Shown: piece after piece, positions 27,875 through 37,408 of the stretch
Numbering within the stretch: the first letter of the stretch is position 1
Layout of the letters: each line of letters starts with the position of its first letter
Assembly (NCBI RefSeq): GCF_900186615.1
Contig: NZ_LT896588.1
Location: 2,954,762 to 3,018,761, forward strand
Direction: 5' to 3'
Length of the DNA: 64,000 bases
Source: Parabacteroides bouchesdurhonensis
GTDB taxonomy: Bacteria; Bacteroidota; Bacteroidia; Bacteroidales; Tannerellaceae
The notes under the pieces: generated by a model
What the model saw: only the letters and a program-made list of their open reading frames with translations
Told to the model about the DNA's origin: nothing
Database searches by the model: none
Position numbers and translations under genes: made by a program

Positions 27875-27912
27875 ATGTGAATGCTAAAGTATATATTTTT
27901 ATATCACCATTG

Positions 27913-27920
27913 CAAATGTA
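27913..27920 (-). promoter_or_regulatory. -7 element for the EPS operon
   Basis: The minus strand reads TACATTTG, a perfect TAnnTTTG, 39 bp before the receiver gene start. No clear -33 box. It would serve the ten tightly spaced genes down to 15861. No UpxY-type antiterminator gene or invertible promoter was seen. Confidence 0.5.
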
Positions 27921-28013
27921 AACTAATATTTTGAAAAATACCATAGTTATCAATCTGTTTTTTAAAAGAATTAGTGAGAGTCATAAAAATAAGAGTATAT
28001 AAAAATAATTAAT

Positions 28014-28021
28014 TAGATTTG
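28014..28021 (+). promoter_or_regulatory. -7 element for the arabinofuranosidase gene
   Basis: TAGATTTG matches TAnnTTTG and lies only 8 bp before the ATG at 28030. If it is used, the transcript would have almost no leader, or translation starts at the in-frame ATG at 28057. Confidence 0.4.
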
Positions 28022-28029
28022 TCGTTTAA

Positions 28030-30543
28030 ATGAAATATAGGATAAAATTGACTTTGATGATTAAATTTAAAGTGTGTCCTCAGATTGATATATCGGGCTT
28101 ACATCTTTTTTTGTTATTTCTTTGTTTAATAAGTTGTAAACCGGAAATGCCTGTCACTTCCATAATTTCTATTGACGCGGAAAATTTAGCTTTTCCTGTA
28201 AATAAAAATTTGTATGGTTTGTCTTTTGAGGAGATTAATCATGCGATAGATGGTGGAATTTATGCTGAACTTATTCAAAATCGAAGTTTTGAGGATGGCA
28301 TTATCCCTCTGAACTGTGCATATGACGCTTCCCGAAATCATTTAATTACTCCTAATGGTTGGAGTATTCCTTTTATAAAAGCGGATTCGATTCCTGGCTG
28401 GCACCGTTTGTCTCCTAATACATATATATGTACTGACAATAAAGACTTGATTAATGAGAAGAATCGTCGTTCTTTGTTAGTGGCGGTTAGCGCGTCATCA
28501 ATAACCGGAAGAGGCGGGGTTGTTGCAGAAGGATATAAAGGCATTCCTATTCGTAAAGGGGAGCAATATAATTTGTCTTTGTTTGTAAAAGGTATAAATG
28601 CTACTCCTAAGAAAATCTATATTGCTTTGGAGGATTCATCAAAGACTACTGTATTAAGTGATGTAATGAATATCTCTACTTTTTATGGATGGAGGCGCTT
28701 TCGTCATACATTTACTGCAAATGCGGATGCGGATAATGCAGTGTTGACAATTTCAACGGATTCGTCGGCAGTTTTTGGACTGGATGTTGTTTCTTTATTT
28801 CCTAAAAAAACGTGGAAGGATAGCCCCAATGGTTTAAGATCCGATTTGATGGAAAAAGTATCAGCACTAGCTCCTCGTTTTATTCGTTTTCCGGGAGGAA
28901 GTTTTGTAGAAGGATATACGGCCGGAACTTATCCGGTCTGGAGAGAAACAATCGGAGATATTGCTGAACGGAAACATTTTTGGAATGTATGGGCTTATGG
29001 CACTACCAATGGTATGGGATTTCATGAGTATTTACAAATGTGTGAAGATTTGAATGCAGAGCCTGTTTATGTCATAAATAGCGGAGTAACAAGTCAAAGC
29101 CGGCGTCCCCGGTATGAAGATATAACGGCAATGGACCTCCTTGTGAAGGATGCGCTGGATGCGATTGCATATGCCAATTCTCCCACTGATTCTATTTATG
29201 GCGCTATGCGTGCCCGAAACGGGCATCCGCAATCATTCAATTTGAAATATATAGAAATTGGTAGTGAGAATTACGGACAGGAATATACAAAACGTTTTAC
29301 ACTGTTTAGAAATGCGATAAAGGAAGTTTATCCCGATATTACAGTTATCAGCAGTTCTTTTATCTCCCGGAAAAACAGGGCAGATTGGGTTGATTCTCAT
29401 TTTTATTCTGATAAGAATTTTTTCATTTCTAATTACGGTCGATATGCAATCGACAAACGGTCTCGTAATTCATCCGGAGTATTTATCGGAGAATTTGGGA
29501 CAGCTACCGGAAAAGATTTTGGCACTTTACGTGACGCAATTGGTGAAGCTTGTTTCCTCATTGGGGTAGAAGATAATCCGGATGTGGTTAAGAGACTTGC
29601 GTATGCTCCTGTTTTTGCTAATGCGAATTTCGAATGCAATCGTCCAGCTTTGTTGGCATTTAATAATAAGCAGATTGTAGCTTCTCCTTCTTATTATATG
29701 TTACAATTGTTTGCTAATAATAGAGGAGATGAAGTTTTGAAGACAAAGATTGATACATATCATCGTCCACAGGTTATTTTTGGCCGGGCGGCTATAGAGC
29801 TGTTTGATAATAGTTATGAAATCAAAGATGCCCGAATAAACGGGGTATTAATAAATGAAGCGACCATTCGCACCGGTGGTTGGCAGGTTAATGATGGAGT
29901 CTTGATACCGGATGCCAATCATTGGAATTATTTGTTGATAGGAGATTCTGCTGTTCATGATTGCGAGTTTACTGCAACTGTCTGTCGTACAAAAGGAAGT
30001 GGACAGATACAATTCCGTTTACGGGATAATGGAATAACAGGTGAACAGAGTAATTATATCGGAATGACTATTGGTTCAGGGAAGTGTGAATTGTATCATC
30101 AGGCAGGAAGTGTAAGAGATTCTCTTGCTGCACCTAAACCTTTTGTTGTAGAAAACAACCGTTGTTATAAGGTTAAATTAGTATGTAAAAATGAGCAGAT
30201 ACGCTGTTATATAGATGACGTCCTGTTACATGAAGCCAGCCTTCTGCCATTGCCTTCGTTAGTCTCTGTTGCTACTTTAGATAAAGAAACGAATACTGTT
30301 TTGCTTAAAGTAGTAAACACTACGGAACACGAAGAGAAGACCGAATTAAAGATTCATGGTCTGAATGTTAAAAATGAAGCGGATATAATACAAATAACAG
30401 GTTTACCGGAAGCAGGCAATACATTTTCCACTCCGGATGCGATAGTACCTGTAGAAAAACATATTTCTTTTTCGTTAGGAGGTTCAATGATCTGCAATTT
30501 CCCTCCAAATTCCATCACATTGGTAAAACTTGTAATTGAGTGA
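28030..30543 (+). CDS. GH51 alpha-L-arabinofuranosidase, lipoprotein
   Basis: An 837-residue surface or periplasmic glycoside hydrolase. The N-terminus is a lipoprotein signal (LFLLFLCLISC with the lipobox Cys), then an early beta domain (FPVNKNLYGLSFEEINHAIDGG), a carbohydrate-binding-like insert, and a TIM barrel with the acid/base Glu in YIEIGSENYG and the nucleophile Glu in GVFIGEFGTATG. The C-terminal arabinofuranosidase sandwich follows, with an extra laminin-like module near 620-720. It should release terminal arabinofuranose from plant glycans. Starts at 28030 and 28057 are both possible. The latter gives a more usual signal peptide. It is not accompanied by SusC/SusD genes, so it is not in a typical polysaccharide utilisation locus. 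Confidence 0.9.
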   Translation: MKYRIKLTLMIKFKVCPQIDISGLHLFLLFLCLISCKPEMPVTSIISIDAENLAFPVNKNLYGLSFEEINHAIDGGIYAELIQNRSFEDGIIPLNCAYDASRNHLITPNGWSIPFIKADSIPGWHRLSPNTYICTDNKDLINEKNRRSLLVAVSASSITGRGGVVAEGYKGIPIRKGEQYNLSLFVKGINATPKKIYIALEDSSKTTVLSDVMNISTFYGWRRFRHTFTANADADNAVLTISTDSSAVFGLDVVSLFPKKTWKDSPNGLRSDLMEKVSALAPRFIRFPGGSFVEGYTAGTYPVWRETIGDIAERKHFWNVWAYGTTNGMGFHEYLQMCEDLNAEPVYVINSGVTSQSRRPRYEDITAMDLLVKDALDAIAYANSPTDSIYGAMRARNGHPQSFNLKYIEIGSENYGQEYTKRFTLFRNAIKEVYPDITVISSSFISRKNRADWVDSHFYSDKNFFISNYGRYAIDKRSRNSSGVFIGEFGTATGKDFGTLRDAIGEACFLIGVEDNPDVVKRLAYAPVFANANFECNRPALLAFNNKQIVASPSYYMLQLFANNRGDEVLKTKIDTYHRPQVIFGRAAIELFDNSYEIKDARINGVLINEATIRTGGWQVNDGVLIPDANHWNYLLIGDSAVHDCEFTATVCRTKGSGQIQFRLRDNGITGEQSNYIGMTIGSGKCELYHQAGSVRDSLAAPKPFVVENNRCYKVKLVCKNEQIRCYIDDVLLHEASLLPLPSLVSVATLDKETNTVLLKVVNTTEHEEKTELKIHGLNVKNEADIIQITGLPEAGNTFSTPDAIVPVEKHISFSLGGSMICNFPPNSITLVKLVIE

Positions 30544-30600
30544 TATAATCCGGGTAGTTACAACGGGTTTTGTAGCAATTGTTGAAGAGGTAAGAATAAA

Positions 30601-30636
30601 AATGCCCTTTACACTTTTCTGTGTGTAAAGGGCATT
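30601..30636 (-). terminator. Terminator after the hexosaminidase gene
   Basis: A perfect 14-bp stem (30601-30614 with 30623-30636) has an 8-nt loop. On the minus strand it is followed by a T-rich run, so it mainly ends the minus-strand hexosaminidase transcript. It may also stop the opposing arabinofuranosidase transcript. Confidence 0.88.
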
Positions 30637-30668
30637 AATAAATACCTTAACTTATATAGGTGATTCTC

Positions 30669-33017
30669 TTAATATACCAACATTTCCGGAGTAACAGGAG
30701 AAAATTCCGTAGCATCAGCTTTACGAAGTTTTACGCCTCCGTCATTCCAGTTGGAAGGCCATCCTCCAATGATGTGTCCTAAGAATACAACTTTAAATTC
30801 GTGCAAGCCCTTAGCCAAAGCTATGGAAGTATCATGACGGGAGAAACGTTTCACTTCACCACCATTGTTTACTAACAACTTACCGTCAATCCAAACTTCT
30901 TCATTGTTAGAAGAAATATAATATACACCATCTTCCGGGATATTTATATATCCTGTAGCAATAGCGCCATATTGTTTAACTCCACGCATCGATTCGTCTG
31001 TTTTCTCAACGCTTGTAATTTCTCTTAAGCTCTTGATAGTTGAACTCTTCCAATCTTTTGCGTCTGCCAATTGTGAGGATTCAAGGAAATAACCATAGGT
31101 AACATCCATCTTCAAACCCGGAGTTGTTTTAGCTACTTCTTTTGCCGGAGCTAGTTCTTGCTGCTCAACTGTAATAACGCGAGTAGGGCTCATCTTACCG
31201 GAAGGCAACACGGAACGGATTTTCAACACGCCGGACTCTGTAAACTCAATAGGCATTTCATATACGGTCGATTCAGGAGTTGGTTCTGAACCGTCTATTG
31301 TATAGATCATTTTAACAGGACGGGTTGTTTTAAATTCCAAAGATGCTTTATCCGTAAATGCTACGAAGTTGCAAGAGCCATTCGGTTGTTCCGGTTGTGG
31401 AATATGATAGTTAATATCATGTCCGTCCAAGCGAACATAAGCATTCTCAGTTCTACGTTCAAAATCTTTGTAATCCTTTTTAGCTACCGGTGTCCATGCA
31501 ATCTCGGAAAGAGCTAATATACGCGGATAGATGCGGTATTCCATCAAGTCAGTATTATACAGATATTCCGACCAGACGTTGCATTGAACGCCCTTGATGA
31601 ATTTATCTTTATTTTGGGCTACCAACGTGTCCGGTGTCGGGTTATAATCATATACTTTGCTTAACGGATCATATCCGCCAATAGCAACAGGCTCAATCTT
31701 GTAATCTCCCTGATACTGGTCAATATACATACCGTTACTACCCGGGGTCATTATTACTTCATGGTCCATGCTGGCAGCAGCAATACCACCTGCTTCACCG
31801 CGCCATGACATCACGGCTGCTGTAGGAGCCAAACCTCCTTCAAGTATCTCATCCCAGCCGATAATCTTCTTACCTTGTTTAGCTAGAACCTTTTCCATAC
31901 GCTGCACAAAATAGCTTTGCAGCTTTTCCTCTGCAGTGTGTTTGGCGTTGCCTTTTAAGCCTTCTTCACGAATACGTTTCTGGCAAAGAGGACAATTTTT
32001 CCAACTGATTTTGGGGCATTCGTCGCCTCCGATATGGAAATATTCGCCGGGGAATAATGGTACAACTTCCGACAGGACATTTTCCAGGAACTGGAATGTT
32101 TCTTCTTTGCCTGCACACATTACTACATCTTCCACTCCCCAAATGATACGAGGAGTAATAGCTTCTCCTTTACATGATAGTTCGGGATAGGCGGAAATTG
32201 CAGCTAATTCATGTCCCGGCAATTCAACTTCTGGAACGATTGTAATAAAACGGTCGGCTGCATATTTGACAATGTCTTTGATTTCTTCTTGTGTATAGAA
32301 ACCTTCATATTCAGTACCTTCACCATCAATACGTTTGGCACCTATTTCTGTCAGTTTCGGATATTTCTTGATTTCAATACGCCAACCTTGGTCATCGGTC
32401 AGATGCCAGTGCATACGATTCAGTTTGAAAAGAGCCATAACGTCTAATTGCTTCTTGACGTTTTCCACCGGAATGAAATGACGGCAGGCATCCAACATCA
32501 TACCACGGTAACCGAACCGGGGTTCGTCTTTTATTGTTACGGCAGGAGCAGTCCATGCCATTCCGTTTACGACAGACGGACTTTCTATCTCGGCGGGCAA
32601 TAATTGCATGAATGATTGCATGCCGTAGAATAATCCCTGAGGTGTTTTAGCTTTGATATTAACGTTGTTTTCCGTTACATCCAAAGTATAACCTTCGTCG
32701 TTTACATCCAGAGTTTCATCTATTACTAAAGAAATACCATCGGATGTTTCTTTATCACTGACAGTTACATTATAGCCTGTTGCAGTGTTCATTTTAGCAG
32801 CAAAGAATTCCGCCACAGTTTTCGCTTCCGGAGTGGAAGCATAAATTTGTGTTTTCTTATTAAGCTTGTAACTGCCTTCCTTTTGTATCAGGTTTGCCGG
32901 AGCCGGAATGATATTGATGCCTTGATTGTAAGGCATTTGCTTAGCCGGTGAATCGTTGCAGGATGCTAAAAGGCATAATGCACTTGTAGCACAAATTGTT
33001 GCAATGAGCTTCTTCAT
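30669..33017 (-). CDS. GH20 beta-N-acetylhexosaminidase, lipoprotein
   Basis: The 782-residue exo-enzyme has a lipoprotein signal (lipobox LLASC at about 16-20), a GH20b N-terminal domain, and a GH20 barrel with the catalytic Asp332-Glu333 pair in HIGGDECPK and the PGHELAA loop. It then has a chitobiase C-like domain (YTIDGSEPTPESTVY) and a final PA14-like module (YYISSNNEEVWIDGKLLVNN). It removes terminal N-acetylhexosamine from host or bacterial glycans by substrate-assisted catalysis, in the periplasm or at the cell surface. It lies downstream of glyA on the same strand, but a hairpin at 33084-33108 separates the two, and no sugar transporter is nearby. Confidence 0.95.
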   Translation of the reverse strand: MKKLIATICATSALCLLASCNDSPAKQMPYNQGINIIPAPANLIQKEGSYKLNKKTQIYASTPEAKTVAEFFAAKMNTATGYNVTVSDKETSDGISLVIDETLDVNDEGYTLDVTENNVNIKAKTPQGLFYGMQSFMQLLPAEIESPSVVNGMAWTAPAVTIKDEPRFGYRGMMLDACRHFIPVENVKKQLDVMALFKLNRMHWHLTDDQGWRIEIKKYPKLTEIGAKRIDGEGTEYEGFYTQEEIKDIVKYAADRFITIVPEVELPGHELAAISAYPELSCKGEAITPRIIWGVEDVVMCAGKEETFQFLENVLSEVVPLFPGEYFHIGGDECPKISWKNCPLCQKRIREEGLKGNAKHTAEEKLQSYFVQRMEKVLAKQGKKIIGWDEILEGGLAPTAAVMSWRGEAGGIAAASMDHEVIMTPGSNGMYIDQYQGDYKIEPVAIGGYDPLSKVYDYNPTPDTLVAQNKDKFIKGVQCNVWSEYLYNTDLMEYRIYPRILALSEIAWTPVAKKDYKDFERRTENAYVRLDGHDINYHIPQPEQPNGSCNFVAFTDKASLEFKTTRPVKMIYTIDGSEPTPESTVYEMPIEFTESGVLKIRSVLPSGKMSPTRVITVEQQELAPAKEVAKTTPGLKMDVTYGYFLESSQLADAKDWKSSTIKSLREITSVEKTDESMRGVKQYGAIATGYINIPEDGVYYISSNNEEVWIDGKLLVNNGGEVKRFSRHDTSIALAKGLHEFKVVFLGHIIGGWPSNWNDGGVKLRKADATEFSPVTPEMLVY

Positions 33018-33071
33018 GTGTTTTTAAATAAATATTGATGGATTGTTATTAATATAAGCAGAGTTACTGCC

Positions 33072-33108
33072 TTTTTAAAAGTAGAGCAGGAAGAGGTTCC
33101 TCCTGCTC
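33072..33108 (-). terminator. Terminator-like hairpin after glyA
   Basis: GAGCAGGA and TCCTGCTC form an 8-bp outer stem (33084-33091 with 33101-33108), with further pairs inside. On the minus strand it is followed by TACTTTT. It separates glyA from the hexosaminidase gene. Confidence 0.7.
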
Positions 33109-33131
33109 ATATAATAGGGTATGATAAATAA

Positions 33132-34412
33132 TTACCAGGCAAAAATAGGATATTCCTTCATAATGCTGTTTACCTTTTCGCGGACGGTAGTAATTGTTTT
33201 GTCACATTCGGGAGCTGCTAGTACAGTATCCATAAGCTCAACGATCTCAGCCATTAATGGTTCTTTTGCACCACGTGTTGTAATAGCAGGAGTTCCTACG
33301 CGGATACCGGATGTCTGGAATGCGGAACGGCTGTCGAACGGAACCATATTTTTATTTACGGTAATATCGGCAGCAACCAAAGCCTTTTCTGCCACTTTAC
33401 CTGTCAGATCAGGGAATTTGGTGCGTAAATCAATTAACATGCTATGGTTGTCTGTTCCGCCGGAAATAATTTTATAGCCTTTATCAATGAATGCTTTAGC
33501 CATTGCTGCGGCATTTGCTTTTACCTGAGATTGATAAGTCTTGTATTCCGGTTCAAGCGCTTCACCGAAAGCTACGGCTTTAGCGGCAATAACGTGCTCC
33601 AGCGGTCCTCCCTGAATACCGGGGAATACGGCAGAGTCCAGAAGTTGAGACATCTTTTTAATTTCACCTTTCGGAGTTTTCTTACCCCAAGGATTTTCAA
33701 AATCTTTACCTAACAGGATAATACCACCACGCGGACCGCGAAGTGTTTTATGTGTAGTTGAAGTTACGATGTGTGCATACTCCAACGGATTATTCAACAA
33801 ACCTGCAGCAATTAGACCGGCAGGGTGGGCCATGTCAATCATTAACAAAGCTCCGACTTTGTCTGCGATTTCGCGCATACGTTTGTAATCCCAGTCACGG
33901 GAATAAGCAGAACCTCCGCCAACGATCAATCTGGGTTTTTCGCGTAAGGCTACTTCTTCCATTTGGTCGTAATCCACACGTCCGGTTTCTTCTTTTACAT
34001 TATATTCTGTTGCGTGATATAATACGCCGGAACTGTTTACTGGAGAACCGTGAGACAGGTGGCCGCCGTGCGACAGGTTCAATCCCAGAAAAGTATCGCC
34101 CGGATTTAATACGGCAAAGAATACGGCCGCATTTGCCTGTGCTCCCGAATGAGGCTGGACATTCGCCCATTCTGCATTAAAGATTTTTTTCAATCGTTCA
34201 ATAGCAATAGTTTCACTTTGGTCTACAACTTCACACCCTCCGTAGTAACGCTTGCCGGGATAACCTTCTGCATACTTGTTTGTTAAGCAGCTACCCATGG
34301 CTTCCATAACCTGGTTGCTTACAAAGTTTTCGGAAGCGATCAACTCAATGCCTTTTAATTGACGTTGATGTTCCTTCTCAATGATGTCAAAAATGATTTT
34401 GTCTCTTTCCAT
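33132..34412 (-). CDS. glyA: Serine hydroxymethyltransferase
   Basis: The 426-residue PLP enzyme interconverts serine and glycine while loading tetrahydrofolate with a one-carbon unit. It shows [23 protein letters not shown], the [10 protein letters not shown] segment, and the PLP-binding Lys222 in [15 protein letters not shown]. Full length for the family. It is preceded by its own -7 box and followed by a hairpin, so it is probably monocistronic. Confidence 0.98.
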   Translation of the reverse strand: MERDKIIFDIIEKEHQRQLKGIELIASENFVSNQVMEAMGSCLTNKYAEGYPGKRYYGGCEVVDQSETIAIERLKKIFNAEWANVQPHSGAQANAAVFFAVLNPGDTFLGLNLSHGGHLSHGSPVNSSGVLYHATEYNVKEETGRVDYDQMEEVALREKPRLIVGGGSAYSRDWDYKRMREIADKVGALLMIDMAHPAGLIAAGLLNNPLEYAHIVTSTTHKTLRGPRGGIILLGKDFENPWGKKTPKGEIKKMSQLLDSAVFPGIQGGPLEHVIAAKAVAFGEALEPEYKTYQSQVKANAAAMAKAFIDKGYKIISGGTDNHSMLIDLRTKFPDLTGKVAEKALVAADITVNKNMVPFDSRSAFQTSGIRVGTPAITTRGAKEPLMAEIVELMDTVLAAPECDKTITTVREKVNSIMKEYPIFAW

Positions 34413-34468
34413 TACCTGTAAAATTGGTTATTGCAATGAATCCTTATGCTTATCAAAAAGGATCGATG

Positions 34469-34476
34469 CAAATTTA
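34469..34476 (-). promoter_or_regulatory. -7 element for glyA
   Basis: The minus strand reads TAAATTTG, a perfect TAnnTTTG, 57 bp before the glyA ATG. No clear -33. Confidence 0.5.
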
Positions 34477-34657
34477 CGATAAAAAATTATATACGGGGCT
34501 AAATTGTTTCAAAATATGTAAGATAACGGTTTTGGCTTCCTGAATAAACAAGAAAGCAGGACAACCTTTTTATTATTAAGTGTAAACCGAGTCTACCTCT
34601 TTTATGTATAAGACAAAATATAGTCAACTAAAAACGTTAACAGACATATGTCTTTTT

Positions 34658-34763
34658 GTTCCATCGGCATGAAACACTTGTTCCATCAGCATGAAACAGT
34701 TGTTCCATCAGCATGAAACAAAAGTTTCACCAGCATGGAACAAAAGTTTCACCAGCATGGAAC
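34658..34763. repeat. Repeat family B: five-unit array with exact 22-bp period
   Basis: Five 18-bp units start at 34658, 34680, 34702, 34724 and 34746, each followed by a 4-bp spacer (ACTT, AGTT, AAAA, AAAA). The first three read GTTCCATCRGCATGAAAC. The last two read GTTTCACCAGCATGGAAC, the same core with the outer T/C and A/G positions exchanged. Each unit is itself an imperfect palindrome. The 20 bases at 34708-34727 recur exactly at 62962-62981. Confidence 0.92.
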
Positions 34764-34865
34764 AAAATGGAACAAATATCCGGGGCAAAGACAAAGACGA
34801 TCGGGATGAAATTAAAAAAACATAGGGACGATTTTATTTATGCGGCGTATGTTCACGAAAAAAAC

Positions 34866-34873
34866 TATATTTG
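34866..34873 (+). promoter_or_regulatory. -7 element for cysQ
   Basis: TATATTTG matches TAnnTTTG, 31 bp before the ATG at 34905. No clear -33. Confidence 0.5.
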
Positions 34874-34904
34874 CACATTTAACAATTAAAGAATTTAAGT
34901 GAAG

Positions 34905-35711
34905 ATGAATTACGCCAATTATTTGTATATAGCAATACGCGCCGCTGTTGATGCGGGAAAATCAATAATGGATATATACACAGATCCCGAAGCGGATTTT
35001 GAAATAGAACGGAAAGCCGATAACTCACCCCTTACCCGTGCGGATAAAGCTGCCCATCGTTTAATAGCAAATGCTTTGTCGGTAACTCCATATCCGTTGC
35101 TTAGTGAAGAAGGGAGCGAGATTCCGTACGAAGAACGTGCAAAATGGGAGACCTTGTGGATTGTAGATCCATTAGACGGTACAAAAGAATTTATTAAAAA
35201 GAATGGCGAGTTTACTGTGAACATCGCATTGGTTGCAAAGGGAGTGCCTGTGCTGGGAGTAATCTATGTGCCGGTACGCCGGGAGCTGTATTTTGCCGCC
35301 GACACGGAAGGCGCTTATAAGTTGAAAGATGTGGATTGCAGTAATCAGCCTTCAATAGACGAATTAAAGCAGAAAGCCGTCCGTTTGCCTATCCCGTTAG
35401 CTCATCAAAGCATTGTAGTAGTAGCTTCCCGTTCGCATCAGACTGAGGAAACCACCGCGTTTATTGAAAATTTGCGTAAACAAGGCAAACCTTTGACATT
35501 GATCAGCAGTGGCAGCAGCCTTAAGATATGCCTGGTTGCGGAAGGCTCGGCAGATATATATCCCCGTTTTGCCCCTACGATGGAATGGGATACGGCGGCA
35601 GGACATGCCATAGCAAGGGCCGCAGGCTGTAATATTTACCATATAGATGAGAAAACACCTTTATCCTATAATAAAAAAGATTTACATAATCCGTGGTTTA
35701 TTGTAAAGTGA
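34905..35711 (+). CDS. cysQ: 3'(2'),5'-bisphosphate nucleotidase CysQ
   Basis: A protein of 268 residues of the inositol-monophosphatase superfamily, with LSEEGSEIPYEERAKWETLW (metal-binding Glu), the WIVDPLDGTKEFIKKNGEF signature and the late EWDTAAGHAI motif. It hydrolyses 3'-phosphoadenosine 5'-phosphate (PAP), the by-product of PAPS-dependent sulfonation, to AMP and phosphate. This fits the sulfate-activation and sulfotransferase genes that follow. The ATG at 34905 is preferred over a GTG two codons upstream. Whether it is co-transcribed with the permease is unclear: 131 bp and a further -7 box separate them. Confidence 0.95.
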   Translation: MNYANYLYIAIRAAVDAGKSIMDIYTDPEADFEIERKADNSPLTRADKAAHRLIANALSVTPYPLLSEEGSEIPYEERAKWETLWIVDPLDGTKEFIKKNGEFTVNIALVAKGVPVLGVIYVPVRRELYFAADTEGAYKLKDVDCSNQPSIDELKQKAVRLPIPLAHQSIVVVASRSHQTEETTAFIENLRKQGKPLTLISSGSSLKICLVAEGSADIYPRFAPTMEWDTAAGHAIARAAGCNIYHIDEKTPLSYNKKDLHNPWFIVK

Positions 35712-35799
35712 AATTGTGCTGAATAATGAATCTATTAGTCTGGATATTTATAAAAGAGAAAATAGTTTATAAAGTGTCAACAGCTACTGATATTCTTAT

Positions 35800-35807
35800 T
35801 ACATTTG
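35800..35807 (+). promoter_or_regulatory. -7 element for the permease-cysCDN-sulfotransferase operon
   Basis: TACATTTG matches TAnnTTTG, 35 bp before the permease ATG at 35843. No clean -33 TTTG. This is the best candidate promoter for the sulfation operon. Confidence 0.5.
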
Positions 35808-35842
35808 CACTCCATCTGGAATAATAGACAGAATAAGTGGGC

Positions 35843-37396
35843 ATGAACTTTGAGATGATATTTGTTTTGCTGGCTTTGATCGGTATGATTGCGGCACTCG
35901 TGTGGGATTGTATGCGCCCCGGAATGGTACTACTAACGGTAGTGGTACTGTTTTTATGTGTGGGTATATTAACTCCTAGAGAGATGTTGGAAGGTTTTAG
36001 TAATAAAGGAATGATAACGGTTGCCATGTTATTCCTTGTTAGTGAAGGTATCCGTCAGAGTGGTGCATTAGGGCAATTAATAAAGAAATTGCTTCCCGTG
36101 AAAAAGACTACCGTTTTCAAAGCTCAGCTTCGTATGTTACCTCCGGTTGCTTTTATTTCCGCATTCCTGAATAATACTCCTGTCGTTGTTATTTTTGCTC
36201 CTATCGTAAAACGTTGGGCCGAATCGGTTAAGTTACCGGCTACCAAATTCTTGATTCCCTTGTCTTATGTTACTATCTTAGGCGGTATCTGTACGCTGAT
36301 AGGAACTTCTACCAACCTTGTAATACATGGAATGATTCTGGATGCCGGATACGAAGGGTTCACTATGTTCGAGTTAGGACGTGTAGGGATATTTATAGCG
36401 ATAGCCGGTATAATATATCTGTTTCTGTTTTCTAATAAATTACTTCCCGATGAACGGGCAGACAACCTGTCTGATGATGCGGAGGAAGAAAGCCCCAGTA
36501 ATCTGCATAGGGTAGAGGCTGTATTAGGCTCCCGGTTTCCCGGTATTAACAAAACATTGGGCGAGTTTAATTTTACAAGGCATTATGGTGCGATTGTGAA
36601 GGAGGTGAAGAGCGGAGGACAGCGGTTTACCCATAATCTGGAAAATGTCGTTCTTCATGAAGGAGACACATTGGTGCTTTGGGCGGATGATTCATTTATT
36701 CCTACCTGGGGAGAATCCAGTGTCTTTTTAATGTTGGCAAACGGAAGTGAAGGAACAGAGCCTGTCTCAAAAAGTAAACGGTGGTTAGCTTTGGGACTGT
36801 TGATTTTTATGATTACAGGTGCTACTATTGGTGAATTGCCTGCTGTGAAAGAGGCTGTACCCGGTATGAAATTGGATATGTTTTTCTTCGTCTGTATAAC
36901 AACCATCATCATGGCGTGGACAAAAATATTCCCTCCTAAAAAATATACCAAATATATATCGTGGGATATATTGATAACGATTGCTTGTGCTTTTGCTATC
37001 AGTAAAGCTATGGAAAATTCCGGCTTTGCTGCGATGATAGCCCGCCATATTATCAGTATGGCCGATAATTTAGGTCCTTACGCTTTATTAGCGATATTGT
37101 TTATTATTACAAATATATTTACGGAACTTATTACAAATAATGCGGCGGCAGCATTAAGCTTTCCGATAGCTCTTTCTGTTGCGATGCAATTGGGAGTAGA
37201 TCCAACTCCGTTTTTTGTAGTGATTTGTATGGCTGCCTCGGCAAGTTTCAGTACTCCGATTGGTTATCAGACCAACTTGATTGTACAAGGTGTTGGCGGT
37301 TATAAGTTTACTGATTTTGTTAAGATCGGATTACCGTTAAACCTGATTACTTTTTTAATTTCTATATTTGTAATACCAATGATCTGGAAGTTTTAA
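35843..37396 (+). CDS. SLC13-family anion permease, probable sulfate transporter
   Basis: A protein of 517 residues of the ArsB/NhaD-like divalent anion superfamily, with two membrane halves around a soluble segment at about 205-300 that looks like one TrkA-C (RCK_C) module (LGEFNFTRHYGAIVKEVKSG, LVLWADDSF). Each half has an Asn-rich re-entrant motif, FLNNTPVVVIFAPIV and ELITNNAAAALSFP, the usual ion and substrate sites. The substrate is inferred as sulfate because the gene is 12 bp ahead of cysC and in line with cysD, cysN and a sulfotransferase. The family also carries di- and tricarboxylates. The ATG at 35843 is favoured over a GTG two codons earlier. Confidence 0.88.
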   Translation: MNFEMIFVLLALIGMIAALVWDCMRPGMVLLTVVVLFLCVGILTPREMLEGFSNKGMITVAMLFLVSEGIRQSGALGQLIKKLLPVKKTTVFKAQLRMLPPVAFISAFLNNTPVVVIFAPIVKRWAESVKLPATKFLIPLSYVTILGGICTLIGTSTNLVIHGMILDAGYEGFTMFELGRVGIFIAIAGIIYLFLFSNKLLPDERADNLSDDAEEESPSNLHRVEAVLGSRFPGINKTLGEFNFTRHYGAIVKEVKSGGQRFTHNLENVVLHEGDTLVLWADDSFIPTWGESSVFLMLANGSEGTEPVSKSKRWLALGLLIFMITGATIGELPAVKEAVPGMKLDMFFFVCITTIIMAWTKIFPPKKYTKYISWDILITIACAFAISKAMENSGFAAMIARHIISMADNLGPYALLAILFIITNIFTELITNNAAAALSFPIALSVAMQLGVDPTPFFVVICMAASASFSTPIGYQTNLIVQGVGGYKFTDFVKIGLPLNLITFLISIFVIPMIWKF

Positions 37397-37408
37397 ATAT
37401 TTTAAAGA

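Larger units (their letters stand above)
34413..34904. other. 492-bp gene-free region between divergent glyA and cysQ
   Basis: The longest stretch without a gene in the window. It holds a glyA -7 box on the minus strand, a five-unit 22-bp-period repeat array in the middle (34658-34763), and a cysQ -7 box at the right end. No open frame with coding character and no tRNA-like fold was seen. The remainder is AT-rich and unexplained. Confidence 0.7.

Noticed and set aside
28030..33017. Polysaccharide utilisation locus around the GH51 and GH20 enzymes
   Set aside because: No SusC/SusD pair, hybrid two-component regulator or sugar transporter is present, and the two genes are convergent with separate signals.
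34658..34763. Possible CRISPR array (regular 22-bp repeats)
   Set aside because: Spacers are only 4 bp and not unique, units vary, and there are no cas genes. It is a tandem array of palindromic units.
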